Below, piece after piece: positions 6,220 through 12,937 of a stretch of 33,245 nt of DNA. The position numbers and the translations under genes were made by a program. Below the pieces are notes generated by a model. It was not told where the DNA came from. It did no database searches and worked only from the letters and a program-made list of their open reading frames with translations. The DNA lies in the IMG/VR virus record IMGVR_UViG_3300017752_000074, positions 1 through 33,245 of that record; one strand, 5' to 3'. Positions within the stretch are counted from its first letter, which is position 1. The number at the start of each line of letters is the position of its first letter. This DNA is from a virus.

Positions 6220-6961
6220 ATCTTTCCCACAAAGCTTAGAGATCGCAACAGAATGTAAGCGTGTTTGCGACAAGTATGGCATTGAATATTACTTCAAAGC
6301 AAGTTATGACAAAGCTAACCGTAGCAGTATGCAGGGTAAACGTGGGGTGGGTATGGAAAAAACACTCACTGACTTCCTTGCACTTAAAGTACAGCTGGGT
6401 GTAAAAACATTAACAGATGCACATACTGTAGAACAAATTGGACACATTAAGAATGTATATACTCATTCTGTAGATGCAATCCAAATTCCTGCATTTTTGT
6501 GTCGACAGACTGACCTTATTCAAGCGGCATGCAATTCAGGCAAAATAGTAAATATCAAAAAAGGACAGTTTATGGCACCTTGGGATATGAAAGGTGTAAT
6601 AAGTAAATGTACAAATGCTAAGGAAGTTTGGATAACTGAGAGGGGAACAAGTTTTGGCTATAACAATCTTATCGTTGATTATACTGGCCTTATGTATATG
6701 CTCGACAATTTTGAACATGATATTGTTTTCGATTGTACACACTCTGCCCAAAAACCCGGAGGACAGGGTGACAGTTCAGGTGGCAATCGTGATTACGTGC
6801 CTGGGTTGGCTCGTAGCGGGGCTGCTCTTGGGATTAAATCTTTTTTCCTGGAAGTCCATCCTGAACCTGATTTAGCACCAAGTGATGGTCCTAATATGCT
6901 TAAACTAGAAAATTTTGAGGAGGTAATACGTGACATCATCGGCTATTCTTATTCCCGCTAG
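6188..6961 (+). CDS. kdsA: 3-deoxy-8-phosphooctulonate synthase (KDO-8-P synthase), class II
   Basis: The start is placed at ATG 6188 (AGGAG upstream), giving 257 residues. KdsA condenses phosphoenolpyruvate with D-arabinose 5-phosphate to KDO-8-phosphate, the committed step to the inner-core LPS and capsule sugar KDO. Family signatures are clear: YYFKASYDKANRSS (residues 34-47), DAIQIPAFLCRQTDL (96-110), VNIKKGQF (121-128), TSFGYNNLIVD and EVHPEPDLAPSDGPN (222-236). Cys8 in AGPCQHES plus His185, Glu222 and Asp233 occupy the four metal-ligand positions of class II (metal-dependent) enzymes such as that of Aquifex aeolicus; class I enzymes have Asn instead of the Cys. All expected key residues are present, so it is probably active. 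It overlaps kdsB by 32 bases. Confidence 0.93.
   Translation: MRIIAGPCQHESFPQSLEIATECKRVCDKYGIEYYFKASYDKANRSSMQGKRGVGMEKTLTDFLALKVQLGVKTLTDAHTVEQIGHIKNVYTHSVDAIQIPAFLCRQTDLIQAACNSGKIVNIKKGQFMAPWDMKGVISKCTNAKEVWITERGTSFGYNNLIVDYTGLMYMLDNFEHDIVFDCTHSAQKPGGQGDSSGGNRDYVPGLARSGAALGIKSFFLEVHPEPDLAPSDGPNMLKLENFEEVIRDIIGYSYSR
6917..6923 (+). promoter_or_regulatory. ribosome binding site deciding the kdsB GTG start
   Basis: GAGGAGG, 6 bases before GTG 6930, inside the end of kdsA. No ATG lies upstream of the conserved AILIPARYNSTRFPGKP block, so this site fixes the GTG as the start. Confidence 0.75.
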
Positions 6962-7667
6962 ATATAACAGTACACGTTTCCCCGGCAAGCCGCTCTGCAA
7001 ATTGGGTGGTAAAACCATGATCGAGAGAGTATATGAAAAATGTAAAGCAACAGGATACGACACGTTCGTACTTACAGATGATATGCGAATCGGCAGGATA
7101 TTTGGTTGGGAAATATGTTGGATTGATCAAAAGGCTTTTAACAGTGGCACCGAACGATGCGCTGATGCTATTGGTAATGATTTCTTTAATTCTTATGATC
7201 AATTTATAAATGTCCAAGGCGATATGCCAGATGTAACAGAAGAGATGATTGAGAAGTGCATTGAGCAACTATCATATAATTCTGCAGTGAGTACAGTGTA
7301 CACAGATATGCCTGCTTGTATGCAGAATGATCCAAACACAGTTAAAATGATACGAGCATATCCAAGTAAAGCATTGTGGTTTGGCAGAGGCAATACAGGG
7401 TACGGCGAATGGCATCTAGGTGTGTACGGATATAAGCGGCATGCATTAGTAGCATATCCTAGCCTAGAGGTTACACAAGAAGAAAAAATAGAACAGTTGG
7501 AACAAATACGTTGGTTAAAGAGTGGATGGCAGATTGGCTGTAGTAGGGTAGACTTTGACGGAATAGAAATTAACACACCTGAAGATGCAGACACATGGAA
7601 TGTTAAGGAAGGGATAAAAAATGAAAGCTGGCAAGATATGGGGCCAAACGGAATTGATCCATGCTAA
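6930..7667 (+). CDS. kdsB: 3-deoxy-manno-octulosonate cytidylyltransferase-like (CMP-KDO synthetase)
   Basis: 245 residues, close to the usual 245-250. KdsB activates KDO with CTP to CMP-KDO, the donor for KDO transferases. Seen here: the nucleotide-binding AILIPARYNSTRFPGKP (residues 5-21), SGTERCADA (72-80), FINVQGDMP (92-100), HLGVYGYKRHAL, EKIEQLEQIRWL and INTPEDA (214-220). Two positions depart from the bacterial consensus: GDEP is GDMP (Met99), and the VDTPEDL aspartate that, as I recall, binds catalytic Mg2+ in E. coli KdsB (Asp235) is Asn215. Activity or metal use may therefore be altered. The C-terminal ~20 residues overlap the next gene by 47 bases and look like an extension. Confidence 0.88.
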   Translation: MTSSAILIPARYNSTRFPGKPLCKLGGKTMIERVYEKCKATGYDTFVLTDDMRIGRIFGWEICWIDQKAFNSGTERCADAIGNDFFNSYDQFINVQGDMPDVTEEMIEKCIEQLSYNSAVSTVYTDMPACMQNDPNTVKMIRAYPSKALWFGRGNTGYGEWHLGVYGYKRHALVAYPSLEVTQEEKIEQLEQIRWLKSGWQIGCSRVDFDGIEINTPEDADTWNVKEGIKNESWQDMGPNGIDPC

Positions 7668-7965
7668 CGGCGTATTAGAGTTTCATCGTATCGAATATAA
7701 AGCAGGATATAAATGTTCAGAACATGAGCATCGGTATAAGTGGAATGGCTTTTATGTAGAGTCAGGACAGATGCTTGTGCGTGTATGGCAAGATGATCAA
7801 GGATTAGTTGACGAAACTATTCTTAATCCTGGAGACTTTACACAAGTTAAACCAGGTAAGATTCATCAGTTTGAAGGACTGGAGGACGGTGTAGCATTTG
7901 AACTATACTGGGCTGAATTTAACCACGATGATATTGTTCGTCGTACAAGTGGAACCGAAGTATGA
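7621..7965 (+). CDS. cupin-fold protein, sugar cassette
   Basis: 114 residues with a GGAAGGGA ribosome site in the 3' end of kdsB. A single cupin domain is visible. Motif 1 is CSEHEHRYKWNGFYVESGQM (His35, His37, and the Glu47-x-Gly pattern), and motif 2 is LNPGDFTQVKPGKIHQFEGL (His82). Two to three histidines and a glutamate could bind a divalent metal. Small cupins accompany nucleotide-sugar genes as isomerases, epimerases or sugar-binding proteins. Its tight overlap with kdsB suggests work on KDO or its precursor, but no sequence feature fixes the substrate. I recall similar cupins in marine T4-like phages. Confidence 0.8.
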   Translation: MKAGKIWGQTELIHANGVLEFHRIEYKAGYKCSEHEHRYKWNGFYVESGQMLVRVWQDDQGLVDETILNPGDFTQVKPGKIHQFEGLEDGVAFELYWAEFNHDDIVRRTSGTEV

Positions 7966-8387
7966 AAGTCAAAATAGGAAAGTATCCAACATTTCGCTTT
8001 TACCATAACTGGTTATACAAGTGGTTTGGGTACACACTTAAACAGCGAACAAGCATAAAGATTCACAACTATGACACTTGGAGCATGGACGATACTCTTG
8101 CTCCTATCATTCTGCCTATGTTAAAGCAGTTGAAAGAAACTAAGCATGGCTATCCAGGAAACTTGACAGAACAAGAATGGGATGATATACTAGATGAAAT
8201 GATCTGGGCGTTTGAAGAAAAGTGTAAAGATAATTGGCAAGACCAATATTACGGACCGCACATCCCAAATGATGGTGGCATTGGTGATTTTGAATGGATT
8301 GACCGAGATGGATTAGAGAAGCATCAAAAACGTATGTCCAACGGATTCCGTCTATTTGGTCGCTACTACGAAAACCTATGGGATTGA
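7962..8387 (+). CDS. conserved phage protein (IHNYDTWSMDDTLAPIILPM family)
   Basis: 141 residues, ATGA-coupled to the cupin gene. The block SIKIHNYDTWSMDDTLAPII, the following LPMLKQLKETKHGYP and the acidic WDDILDEMIWAFEE define a family I know from many T4-like and marine phages; no function is established. The C-terminus has WIDRDGLEKHQKRMSNGFRL. The family's repeated appearance in otherwise different phages suggests a basic role in takeover or metabolism. It closes the unit that carries the KDO genes and is followed by promoter P4. Confidence 0.85.
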   Translation: MKVKIGKYPTFRFYHNWLYKWFGYTLKQRTSIKIHNYDTWSMDDTLAPIILPMLKQLKETKHGYPGNLTEQEWDDILDEMIWAFEEKCKDNWQDQYYGPHIPNDGGIGDFEWIDRDGLEKHQKRMSNGFRLFGRYYENLWD

Positions 8388-8419
8388 CAAAATAATTTAA
8401 AATAATTACAAAAAAATGG

Positions 8420-8447
8420 TTGACATATGCTCATAGTATGATAATAT
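8420..8447 (+). promoter_or_regulatory. early sigma70-like promoter P4
   Basis: TTGACA at 8420-8425, a 16-base spacer and TAATAT at 8442-8447. It is the most diverged of the five early copies (CATATGCTCATAG in the spacer) but keeps the AAAAAATGGTTGACAT entry. It drives the gene at 8479. Confidence 0.8.
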
Positions 8448-8478
8448 AGTTATATAAGGTGAAAAAAGGAACTATATT

Positions 8479-8733
8479 ATGAAAAACCACGTAACTGGCT
8501 ACACATACTCAGGCAAAAATGCAGCTATCCTTGCAGCTGTTGGTGTTGACTCTGTCTGTACCTTCAAACAAGCTGTTCGTGAGATGGGTGTGCCTGGAAA
8601 GAACATGAAGGGCATCAAAGCTGTTGCTTCTCTGTTCCGCTTCTCTAAAGAATTGGATGATGAAGGCAATCGCAAGATGATCTGGTATTCAGTGTTTGAT
8701 GCAAAGGCTGTTCTTTCTCGGAAGGCAGCCTAA
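8479..8733 (+). CDS. small basic hypothetical protein
   Basis: 84 residues, the only gene between promoters P4 and P5, with AAAAGGAA ahead of the ATG. It is basic and begins MKNHVTGYTYSGKNAAILAA, then GVPGKNMKGIKAVASLFRFS and a DDEGNRKMIWYSVFDAKAVL end. TFKQAVREMGV could be a helix of a small DNA-binding fold. A private promoter plus a basic charge fit an early DNA- or RNA-binding protein, but no family match is evident to me. Confidence 0.65.
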   Translation: MKNHVTGYTYSGKNAAILAAVGVDSVCTFKQAVREMGVPGKNMKGIKAVASLFRFSKELDDEGNRKMIWYSVFDAKAVLSRKAA

Positions 8734-8742
8734 AAAAGTTTG

Positions 8743-8794
8743 AAATAAATGCAAATAAATGGTTGACATTTGCTCAAGATGGTATATATTAGTA
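8743..8794 (+). repeat. 52-bp promoter repeat, copy 2
   Basis: Identical over 52 bases to 570-621. It includes the A/T-rich upstream part, the -35 box, the spacer and the -10 box. Confidence 0.9.
8763..8790 (+). promoter_or_regulatory. early sigma70-like promoter P5
   Basis: TTGACA at 8763-8768, a 16-base spacer and TATATT at 8785-8790, inside the 52-bp repeat shared with P1. It heads the long gene series beginning at 8823. Confidence 0.85.
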
Positions 8795-8822
8795 CTATAA
8801 GGTGAAAACAGAGGAATACATT

Positions 8823-9197
8823 ATGAAATATCAAATCTTCCAAATCCGTGTTACAGAAGCTGAAGTTAACTTAATCAATAAAACTGGCGACTTCAATGCT
8901 GTGCCAAAGTTTGCAGCAAAGCGTGATCTTGATTTTGCTGAAATGCGCGGTACCACAGTTGAGGCTCTTGCCAAGGAATGTTTTGATAATGGTTACTACA
9001 CTCACGTTGCTAACATCACAGGTTCTGATTTAGAAAATGTGTTTCATATCGGCAACATGGGTCCTGAGGAAAACATTGAGCGCTTGGATCGTATGCATTC
9101 AATTTCAGTTGGTGATCTTGTACTTGACGAGAACAACATTCTTTGGGTTGTTGCTAATTTTGGATTTAATGAAGTCTGTGAACTGGAGGTAGCGTAA
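8823..9197 (+). CDS. conserved phage/plasmid protein with YodL-like end
   Basis: The start is taken at ATG 8823 (AGAGGA upstream) and not the GTG at 8802, giving 124 residues. The body reads YQIFQIRVTEAEVNLINKTG, then GYYTHVANITGSDLENVFHI, and ends GPEENIERLDRMHSISVGDL. The MHSISVGDLV stretch resembles the YodL-type motif (H-S-x-S-V-x-D-V-V) of a domain common on mobile elements and phages. The whole pattern is a well-populated family, as I recall it, without a defined activity. It is the first gene of the P5 unit, and its stop overlaps the next ATG. Confidence 0.8.
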   Translation: MKYQIFQIRVTEAEVNLINKTGDFNAVPKFAAKRDLDFAEMRGTTVEALAKECFDNGYYTHVANITGSDLENVFHIGNMGPEENIERLDRMHSISVGDLVLDENNILWVVANFGFNEVCELEVA

Positions 9198-9736
9198 TGT
9201 CTGCTCTTATTAATCATCTTAATGAACTGAATGCCAAGGCACGTGCCTGGATGGATGCAGAGGAAGGTCGTTGGACTGGATTCTACATTACTGATCCAGA
9301 GCACTGGGCCGACATGGACATTCATACTGTCGAGGACTTTGAGCGGTACGAGCTCCAGTCTACAATCTGGGACACCTATAAGGATGTGCACGGCATCCGC
9401 CCTCGTTTCATGGACTTTGACTCTATGTCTATGGAAGAACTCCAAGCTGAAGCGGATCATCTTTTCACCGCCGCTGAAGCCCATATCGAATATGAAGAAC
9501 TACTGAAAGCGGAATCGCTGGCAGAGTTCAAGGAATTGGTCCAAAAGACCATAGACACGGGAGCAGCTGATGAAAAAACTGCTCTTCGTTGGTTGACCAC
9601 AGCTGAAACATTCTATCATGGACAGTGTGTTGAAGCGTGGGTGTACGATCAGGGCATCCTATTTACTGACTACGGTCGTGAATTGGTAAAGCGGCTGATG
9701 AACATTGTTCGTTTCGAGGATATGGAGTTAGTATGA
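9197..9736 (+). CDS. conserved phage hypothetical protein (HGIRPRFMDFDSMS type)
   Basis: 179 residues, TAATG-coupled. The central HGIRPRFMDFDSMSMEELQA is a conserved block that I recall in marine phage proteins. The N-terminus is helical (LINHLNELNAKARAWMDAEE), and the C-terminal half (LRWLTTAETFYHGQCVEAWV, then YDQGILFTDYGREL) may be a second helical domain. The C-terminal half is absent from some shorter relatives as I remember them, so this may be a two-domain version. It is acidic and soluble. Function unknown. Its base composition is a little more GC-rich than its neighbours. Confidence 0.75.
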   Translation: MSALINHLNELNAKARAWMDAEEGRWTGFYITDPEHWADMDIHTVEDFERYELQSTIWDTYKDVHGIRPRFMDFDSMSMEELQAEADHLFTAAEAHIEYEELLKAESLAEFKELVQKTIDTGAADEKTALRWLTTAETFYHGQCVEAWVYDQGILFTDYGRELVKRLMNIVRFEDMELV

Positions 9737-9996
9737 ATATAAATGATTTTAGATTTACAACTATAGATGCTGAGCCTTTTTATGAAATGCCAGAGCTCAC
9801 CAGAGTCAATACTGGAATTGATGACTTTGATGTAAAGGAATTCCGTTTTTATCTATCCGATAAAGTGGATGATGACGTAAATAACTTGTACCAAGGTGCT
9901 CGTTTGTTACGCCGTCGGTTTGGCTTAAATAAGGAAGAGGCAATGGAACAATTTAAAAATTGGCTCAAAGAGGAGAACGAATATGACTTTTCTTAA
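9733..9996 (+). CDS. small acidic hypothetical protein
   Basis: 87 residues, ATGA-coupled to the gene upstream. The N-terminus is irregular (MNINDFRFTTIDAEPFYEMP). The second half is helical: DVKEFRFYLSDKVDDDVNNL, then YQGARLLRRRFGLNKEEAME and QFKNWLKEENEYD. The RLLRRRFGLNKEEAMEQF stretch looks like a small helix-turn-helix. It overlaps the next gene by 14 bases. Function unknown. Confidence 0.65.
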   Translation: MNINDFRFTTIDAEPFYEMPELTRVNTGIDDFDVKEFRFYLSDKVDDDVNNLYQGARLLRRRFGLNKEEAMEQFKNWLKEENEYDFS

Positions 9997-10201
9997 TAAA
10001 GGTAATTTGTATTCAGCAATTTCAGTACTGATTGTTGTGTCGTTATTTGTTTTTATTGCATATGCAATGGCCTTTGCTACGACATTGCCAGACGTATATT
10101 ACAGCTATTCTACCGACGAATGTGTCAAGGTGGTTAATTATGGCACCGAATATACTTGTGATAACCTTCCCAATAAATTCATTCACGTATGGGTGGAATA
10201 A
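9983..10201 (+). CDS. small exported or membrane-anchored protein with two cysteines
   Basis: 72 residues with GAGGAG ahead of the ATG. Residues about 11-32 (ISVLIVVSLFVFIAYAMAFA) form a signal or anchor segment. The rest, TLPDVYYSYSTDECVKVVNY and then YTCDNLPNKFIHVWVE, would be periplasmic, with Cys47 and Cys59 possibly disulfide-bonded. I recall the CVKVxNY, CxNLPxKxxHVWV pattern as a recurrent small family in marine phages. A cell-envelope role such as superinfection exclusion is a guess. Confidence 0.7.
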   Translation: MTFLNKGNLYSAISVLIVVSLFVFIAYAMAFATTLPDVYYSYSTDECVKVVNYGTEYTCDNLPNKFIHVWVE

Positions 10202-10437
10202 TGTCACAATTGTATAAAGTTGAGGACCTATTCCAGGACGATCCTGAGAACCCAGATCAGCTTCTTTTCAATATCCCTGACGATATATACGAGGCGTTAA
10301 ATCTAGCCGAAGGTGACACTATGGAATGGGAGATAAAAGGCAATAGTGTAATCCTTCGTAAAAAAGACGAGTCAAAAGACGAATATGAAAAGGCTCGTGC
10401 TCAAAAAATTATTGACAATCCAGGTTTTGAGGTGTGA
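10201..10437 (+). CDS. AbrB/MazE-like swapped-hairpin DNA-binding protein
   Basis: The start is placed at ATG 10201 (TAATG overlap), not the in-frame GTG 10189, giving 78 residues. The segment LLFNIPDDIYEALNLAEGDT followed by MEWEIKGNSVILRKK has the strand-helix-strand-strand layout of the AbrB/MazE swapped-hairpin fold (xxIPxxIxxxLxLxEGDxxxxxxxGxxIxLxK). Such proteins bind DNA as dimers and act as regulators or antitoxins. No toxin gene is evident next door, so a regulator of early transcription is the simpler reading. Confidence 0.75.
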   Translation: MSQLYKVEDLFQDDPENPDQLLFNIPDDIYEALNLAEGDTMEWEIKGNSVILRKKDESKDEYEKARAQKIIDNPGFEV

Positions 10438-10439
10438 CA

Positions 10440-10661
10440 ATGAATGATAAGTATGGAATAAAAGCATATCAACCAGATGCTGGATGGGTATGGGTTACGG
10501 AAACTCAGCGCAAAGGGATTCTAAGAACTCGTACAGTTGTTCGTAGAGAATTTGATAGCCTTGCGGCTGCCGAATTGTATTCTGAACAAACTGCCGGTAA
10601 AACAGCAGTGGTTAAACTTGGATCCTCGGATGAGAAGATGTTTGATGGGAGGTCTTCATGA
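10440..10661 (+). CDS. small basic hypothetical protein
   Basis: Start at ATG 10440, with GAGGTG 5 bases upstream (a GTG at 10434 is the alternative). The 73-residue product begins MNDKYGIKAYQPDAGWVWVT. The central LRTRTVVRREFDSLAAAELY and a helical AAELYSEQT portion precede TAVVKLGSSDEKMF. It has a basic middle and is probably soluble. It is ATGA-coupled to the next gene. I do not recognise a family. Confidence 0.65.
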   Translation: MNDKYGIKAYQPDAGWVWVTETQRKGILRTRTVVRREFDSLAAAELYSEQTAGKTAVVKLGSSDEKMFDGRSS

Positions 10662-11191
10662 AATATTTTATTCTTGAACCTAAATGGAAAAAATCAGTCT
10701 ATGAGAGCGAACGCTTCAAGAAAGTGACTAGTGATGGAACTGCCATATATGCTACCCGAGAAACTTGTTGGCGATATGGAAAATGGGTAGTGAGTGTTCC
10801 TGAAACAAATGAGGAATGTGATGAATATCTTGAAGGACACGGCATGGATCTGGAAGACTTTGGTCAGACCTATGAGGAACTCAAAGAATCATTGATGCCT
10901 TCCGAGGATGAGGAAACAACCTTCCACGAAATGGATGATTATGAACATGAGTTCATTGAAACATGGGATGGCTGTAGTGAGGATTGGTCAGTTCACGTTT
11001 GGGGTCCAAGCAAAGATACTGTTGATGTTGTTACACTACAGGAAGAAATAGAAGAACGGTGGAATGAAGAATACGTCGAAGGGATGTATGAACATGGTTT
11101 TGAAGAGGACGGCTTTTGGGTTGAAATCCATTGCCCAGTTATTTTAACTCCCTGTACTAAAGATGGTACCGCGCTTGAGGTAAATAACTAA
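10658..11191 (+). CDS. acidic hypothetical protein
   Basis: 177 residues with GGGAGG before the ATG. It is highly acidic, with Glu/Asp-rich runs such as EECDEYLEGHGMDLEDFGQT and LQEEIEERWNEEYVEGMYEH. The block ETWDGCSEDWSVHVWG may be a metal or ligand site. Five cysteines are spread through the chain. Strong acidity and Trp/Tyr content recall DNA-mimic or host-inhibitor proteins of phages, but that is inference; no family is recognised. Confidence 0.65.
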   Translation: MKYFILEPKWKKSVYESERFKKVTSDGTAIYATRETCWRYGKWVVSVPETNEECDEYLEGHGMDLEDFGQTYEELKESLMPSEDEETTFHEMDDYEHEFIETWDGCSEDWSVHVWGPSKDTVDVVTLQEEIEERWNEEYVEGMYEHGFEEDGFWVEIHCPVILTPCTKDGTALEVNN

Positions 11192-11204
11192 ACAGGAGGA
11201 TTAC

Positions 11205-11501
11205 ATGTATAATTATTTAATCGAATATGCACCATTTAAAGCAATCAATGAAACAGATGATAGGCAGCAAGTAGTCTTGGATTGGCCTACGTTTCAATTG
11301 GTAGTTACCGAAGATTTTGATGATGATGCAAACACAGTTGTATATGATATGGCAATTTTAAAAGAGGATGAAAAGGTCTCTGAACATGGAATTGTTATTG
11401 AGGAAGATAATCTGCATCATGATAATGCCGAGGTAATAGTTACAAATTTGTTAATTGAAAATCTGTGTAGAATTGCAGGAACTGAACCAACACCTTTATA
11501 G
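11205..11501 (+). CDS. small acidic hypothetical protein
   Basis: 98 residues with a textbook AGGAGG ribosome site and therefore probably well translated. The chain is acidic: MYNYLIEYAPFKAINETDDR, then QLVVTEDFDDDANTVVYDMA. It is strand-rich with a hydrophobic C-terminal segment VIVTNLLIENLCRIAG. No family or motif recognised. Confidence 0.65.
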   Translation: MYNYLIEYAPFKAINETDDRQQVVLDWPTFQLVVTEDFDDDANTVVYDMAILKEDEKVSEHGIVIEEDNLHHDNAEVIVTNLLIENLCRIAGTEPTPL

Positions 11502-11510
11502 GAGAACTTT

Positions 11511-11936
11511 ATGTCTTTTGATATAAGACATGCAAATATACTTGATGTAGACGCGGCTATACGACACTATGAGAAAAAGGATGGGGTTACAATTACTTAT
11601 GTGTGTACGACCGACCTGCGTCAGTCAGATCGTCCAGCAGATGTGTTCTATAGGGAAACACCACACCCGGAATTTGGTAATAAGTACTTTGGCCTAATTA
11701 AAACAGGAGACAGTATCTATATTACTAATGCTGATGTTGTAGAGGATCATAATTTTGCTATGATTCAAGATAATGACGGCGCTTTTTGGTATAGTCAATG
11801 TCATCACGACTGTTTGTTTATTGATGGCAAAATGATTGACGGTGGTCGTGAATATATTAGATTCTCTGGGAATGCTGGAGATATTAAAATGTTTAAGGTA
11901 AAAAATGGACAATTTAAACTTGAGAGTGAGGAATAA
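11511..11936 (+). CDS. hypothetical beta-rich protein
   Basis: 141 residues with AGGAGA upstream. It starts MSFDIRHANILDVDAAIRHY and contains TPHPEFGNKYFGLIKTGDSI, then FWYSQCHHDCLFIDGKMIDG. The CHHDC cluster (residues ~101-105) could bind a metal. The pattern alternates strands with short turns throughout. The stretch around this gene is AT-rich. I do not recognise the family. Confidence 0.65.
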   Translation: MSFDIRHANILDVDAAIRHYEKKDGVTITYVCTTDLRQSDRPADVFYRETPHPEFGNKYFGLIKTGDSIYITNADVVEDHNFAMIQDNDGAFWYSQCHHDCLFIDGKMIDGGREYIRFSGNAGDIKMFKVKNGQFKLESEE

Positions 11937-11939
11937 CTT

Positions 11940-12236
11940 ATGGATATAAACGGTGGCTTACCATCTATAATTACAGAAAAGGATCGCAAGAACATCCAAA
12001 ATGCTTTGCGTGAAATGTCTGATTCGATGACCCGGATTGCGGCTGAAAAAGATCATCAGAAGGCTATTGCCGAAAAGATGCTTGACGAGGTCGGAGTCCC
12101 AAAGAAGGATTTCAATAAACTTGCGCGGATTTATCATGCGTCTAGTATAATGGAAGAAGCGGCAAGGAACGAAGAGTTCATGGAATTTGCCGAAGCAGTA
12201 ATGGCTCCACTGGAGCGTCAAATAGAAAGTAGTTAA
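11940..12236 (+). CDS. dsbA: DsbA-like double-stranded DNA-binding protein (late transcription regulator)
   Basis: 98 residues. Helical and charged: NIQNALREMSDSMTRIAAEK, then DHQKAIAEKMLDEVGVPKKD, LARIYHASSIMEEAARNEE. This matches the layout of T4-type DsbA (an N-terminal coiled helix with RIxxEKDxxKxI, then a short domain with KxxxxLARIYH). T4 DsbA binds double-stranded DNA at late promoters. In this window the late module with TATAAATA promoters lies on the opposite strand, consistent with such a factor. The assignment rests on pattern recall. Confidence 0.65.
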   Translation: MDINGGLPSIITEKDRKNIQNALREMSDSMTRIAAEKDHQKAIAEKMLDEVGVPKKDFNKLARIYHASSIMEEAARNEEFMEFAEAVMAPLERQIESS

Positions 12237-12596
12237 ATGAAAAACGTAAAACCCATTGGTTGGGTGACCACTCTTACTGAATTAGTAAATGTACCACGTG
12301 AAATGTGGGACAGTGTAATGACGGTAGAGAAATCCCCACTGCGCAATTTAGATCCCATGGTAGGGCATATGATCTTTCAGTGTCTGTTCTTTATCTGGTC
12401 TGGTATTTTTGCACTTATGGTTGGCAGTTATTTGGCGTTTGGAATTAGCGCTGCATTTCACCTATTGCTTGTGAGTGGTGTAACCATTACAGTTGTGACA
12501 TTTCGTCAAGCAGAAAACAATCCAGGATCTCTAAACAATTTGCTAAAATCAGGCCGTAAATATGATGGTCGTGCAAATGGCGGCGAGCATGAGTAA
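12237..12596 (+). CDS. two-span inner-membrane protein
   Basis: 119 residues starting immediately after the upstream stop. There are two hydrophobic segments, about residues 44-64 (MIFQCLFFIWSGIFALMVGS) and 66-88 (LAFGISAAFHLLLVSGVTIT). They are flanked by an N-terminal amphipathic region (VPREMWDSVM) and a charged C-terminus. The PREMWxSV and RNLDPMV blocks are familiar from membrane proteins of marine T4-like phages. A holin role is conceivable from the topology but unsupported: the position is in the early strand, and no lysis neighbour is seen. Confidence 0.65.
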   Translation: MKNVKPIGWVTTLTELVNVPREMWDSVMTVEKSPLRNLDPMVGHMIFQCLFFIWSGIFALMVGSYLAFGISAAFHLLLVSGVTITVVTFRQAENNPGSLNNLLKSGRKYDGRANGGEHE

Positions 12597-12801
12597 AATT
12601 CAAGAAAAAATTACTGCTGTTATGGATGAAATCCAAGCACTTATGGAATCCCATCCACGAGCGCATCTTGAAGAAGGTACTAATATTCATAAGCTAATGG
12701 CTTCAGCAGGTTTATATTTTCAACACATGAACGATGAGAATAAAGATTATTATCAGTTCGTATCCATGGCGATTGAAGAAGAACGTGAGTGGAACTTATA
12801 A
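12589..12801 (+). CDS. small helical protein
   Basis: ATG 12589 is preferred over 12562, because it lies in a short overlap with the preceding gene and yields MSKIQEKITAVMDEIQALME. The 70-residue product is mostly helical and includes ASAGLYFQHMNDENKDYYQF and an acidic end. It is probably a small oligomeric or protein-binding helical bundle. No family recognised. Confidence 0.6.
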   Translation: MSKIQEKITAVMDEIQALMESHPRAHLEEGTNIHKLMASAGLYFQHMNDENKDYYQFVSMAIEEEREWNL

Positions 12802-12802
12802 A

Positions 12803-12937
12803 ATGTATTATGTAATGAATCTTAAAACTGGAAGTATCATTGACGTGTACGACAGTTTAGGTGAAGCTATGGAACTTGTTGATAGTAATCCAACTTGGAC
12901 TATTATGATAAGGTATAATGATAGGAAGAAAATATGA
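12803..12937 (+). CDS. short hypothetical protein (44 aa), paralogue-like to 13119-13298
   Basis: The start is placed at ATG 12803, which follows the upstream stop by one base. The 44-residue product, MYYVMNLKTGSIIDVYDSLG then EAMELVDSNPTWTIMIRY, has a strand-turn-strand, helix, strand plan. The gene at 13119 has the same plan, with Gly-x-Ile-Ile at the same place. It ends in an ATGA overlap with the next gene. Function unknown. Confidence 0.55.
   Translation: MYYVMNLKTGSIIDVYDSLGEAMELVDSNPTWTIMIRYNDRKKI

Noticed and set aside
12237-12596. Two-span membrane protein as a holin
   Set aside because: Topology fits but the early strand, lack of endolysin neighbour and the conserved PREMWDSV block give no positive support.
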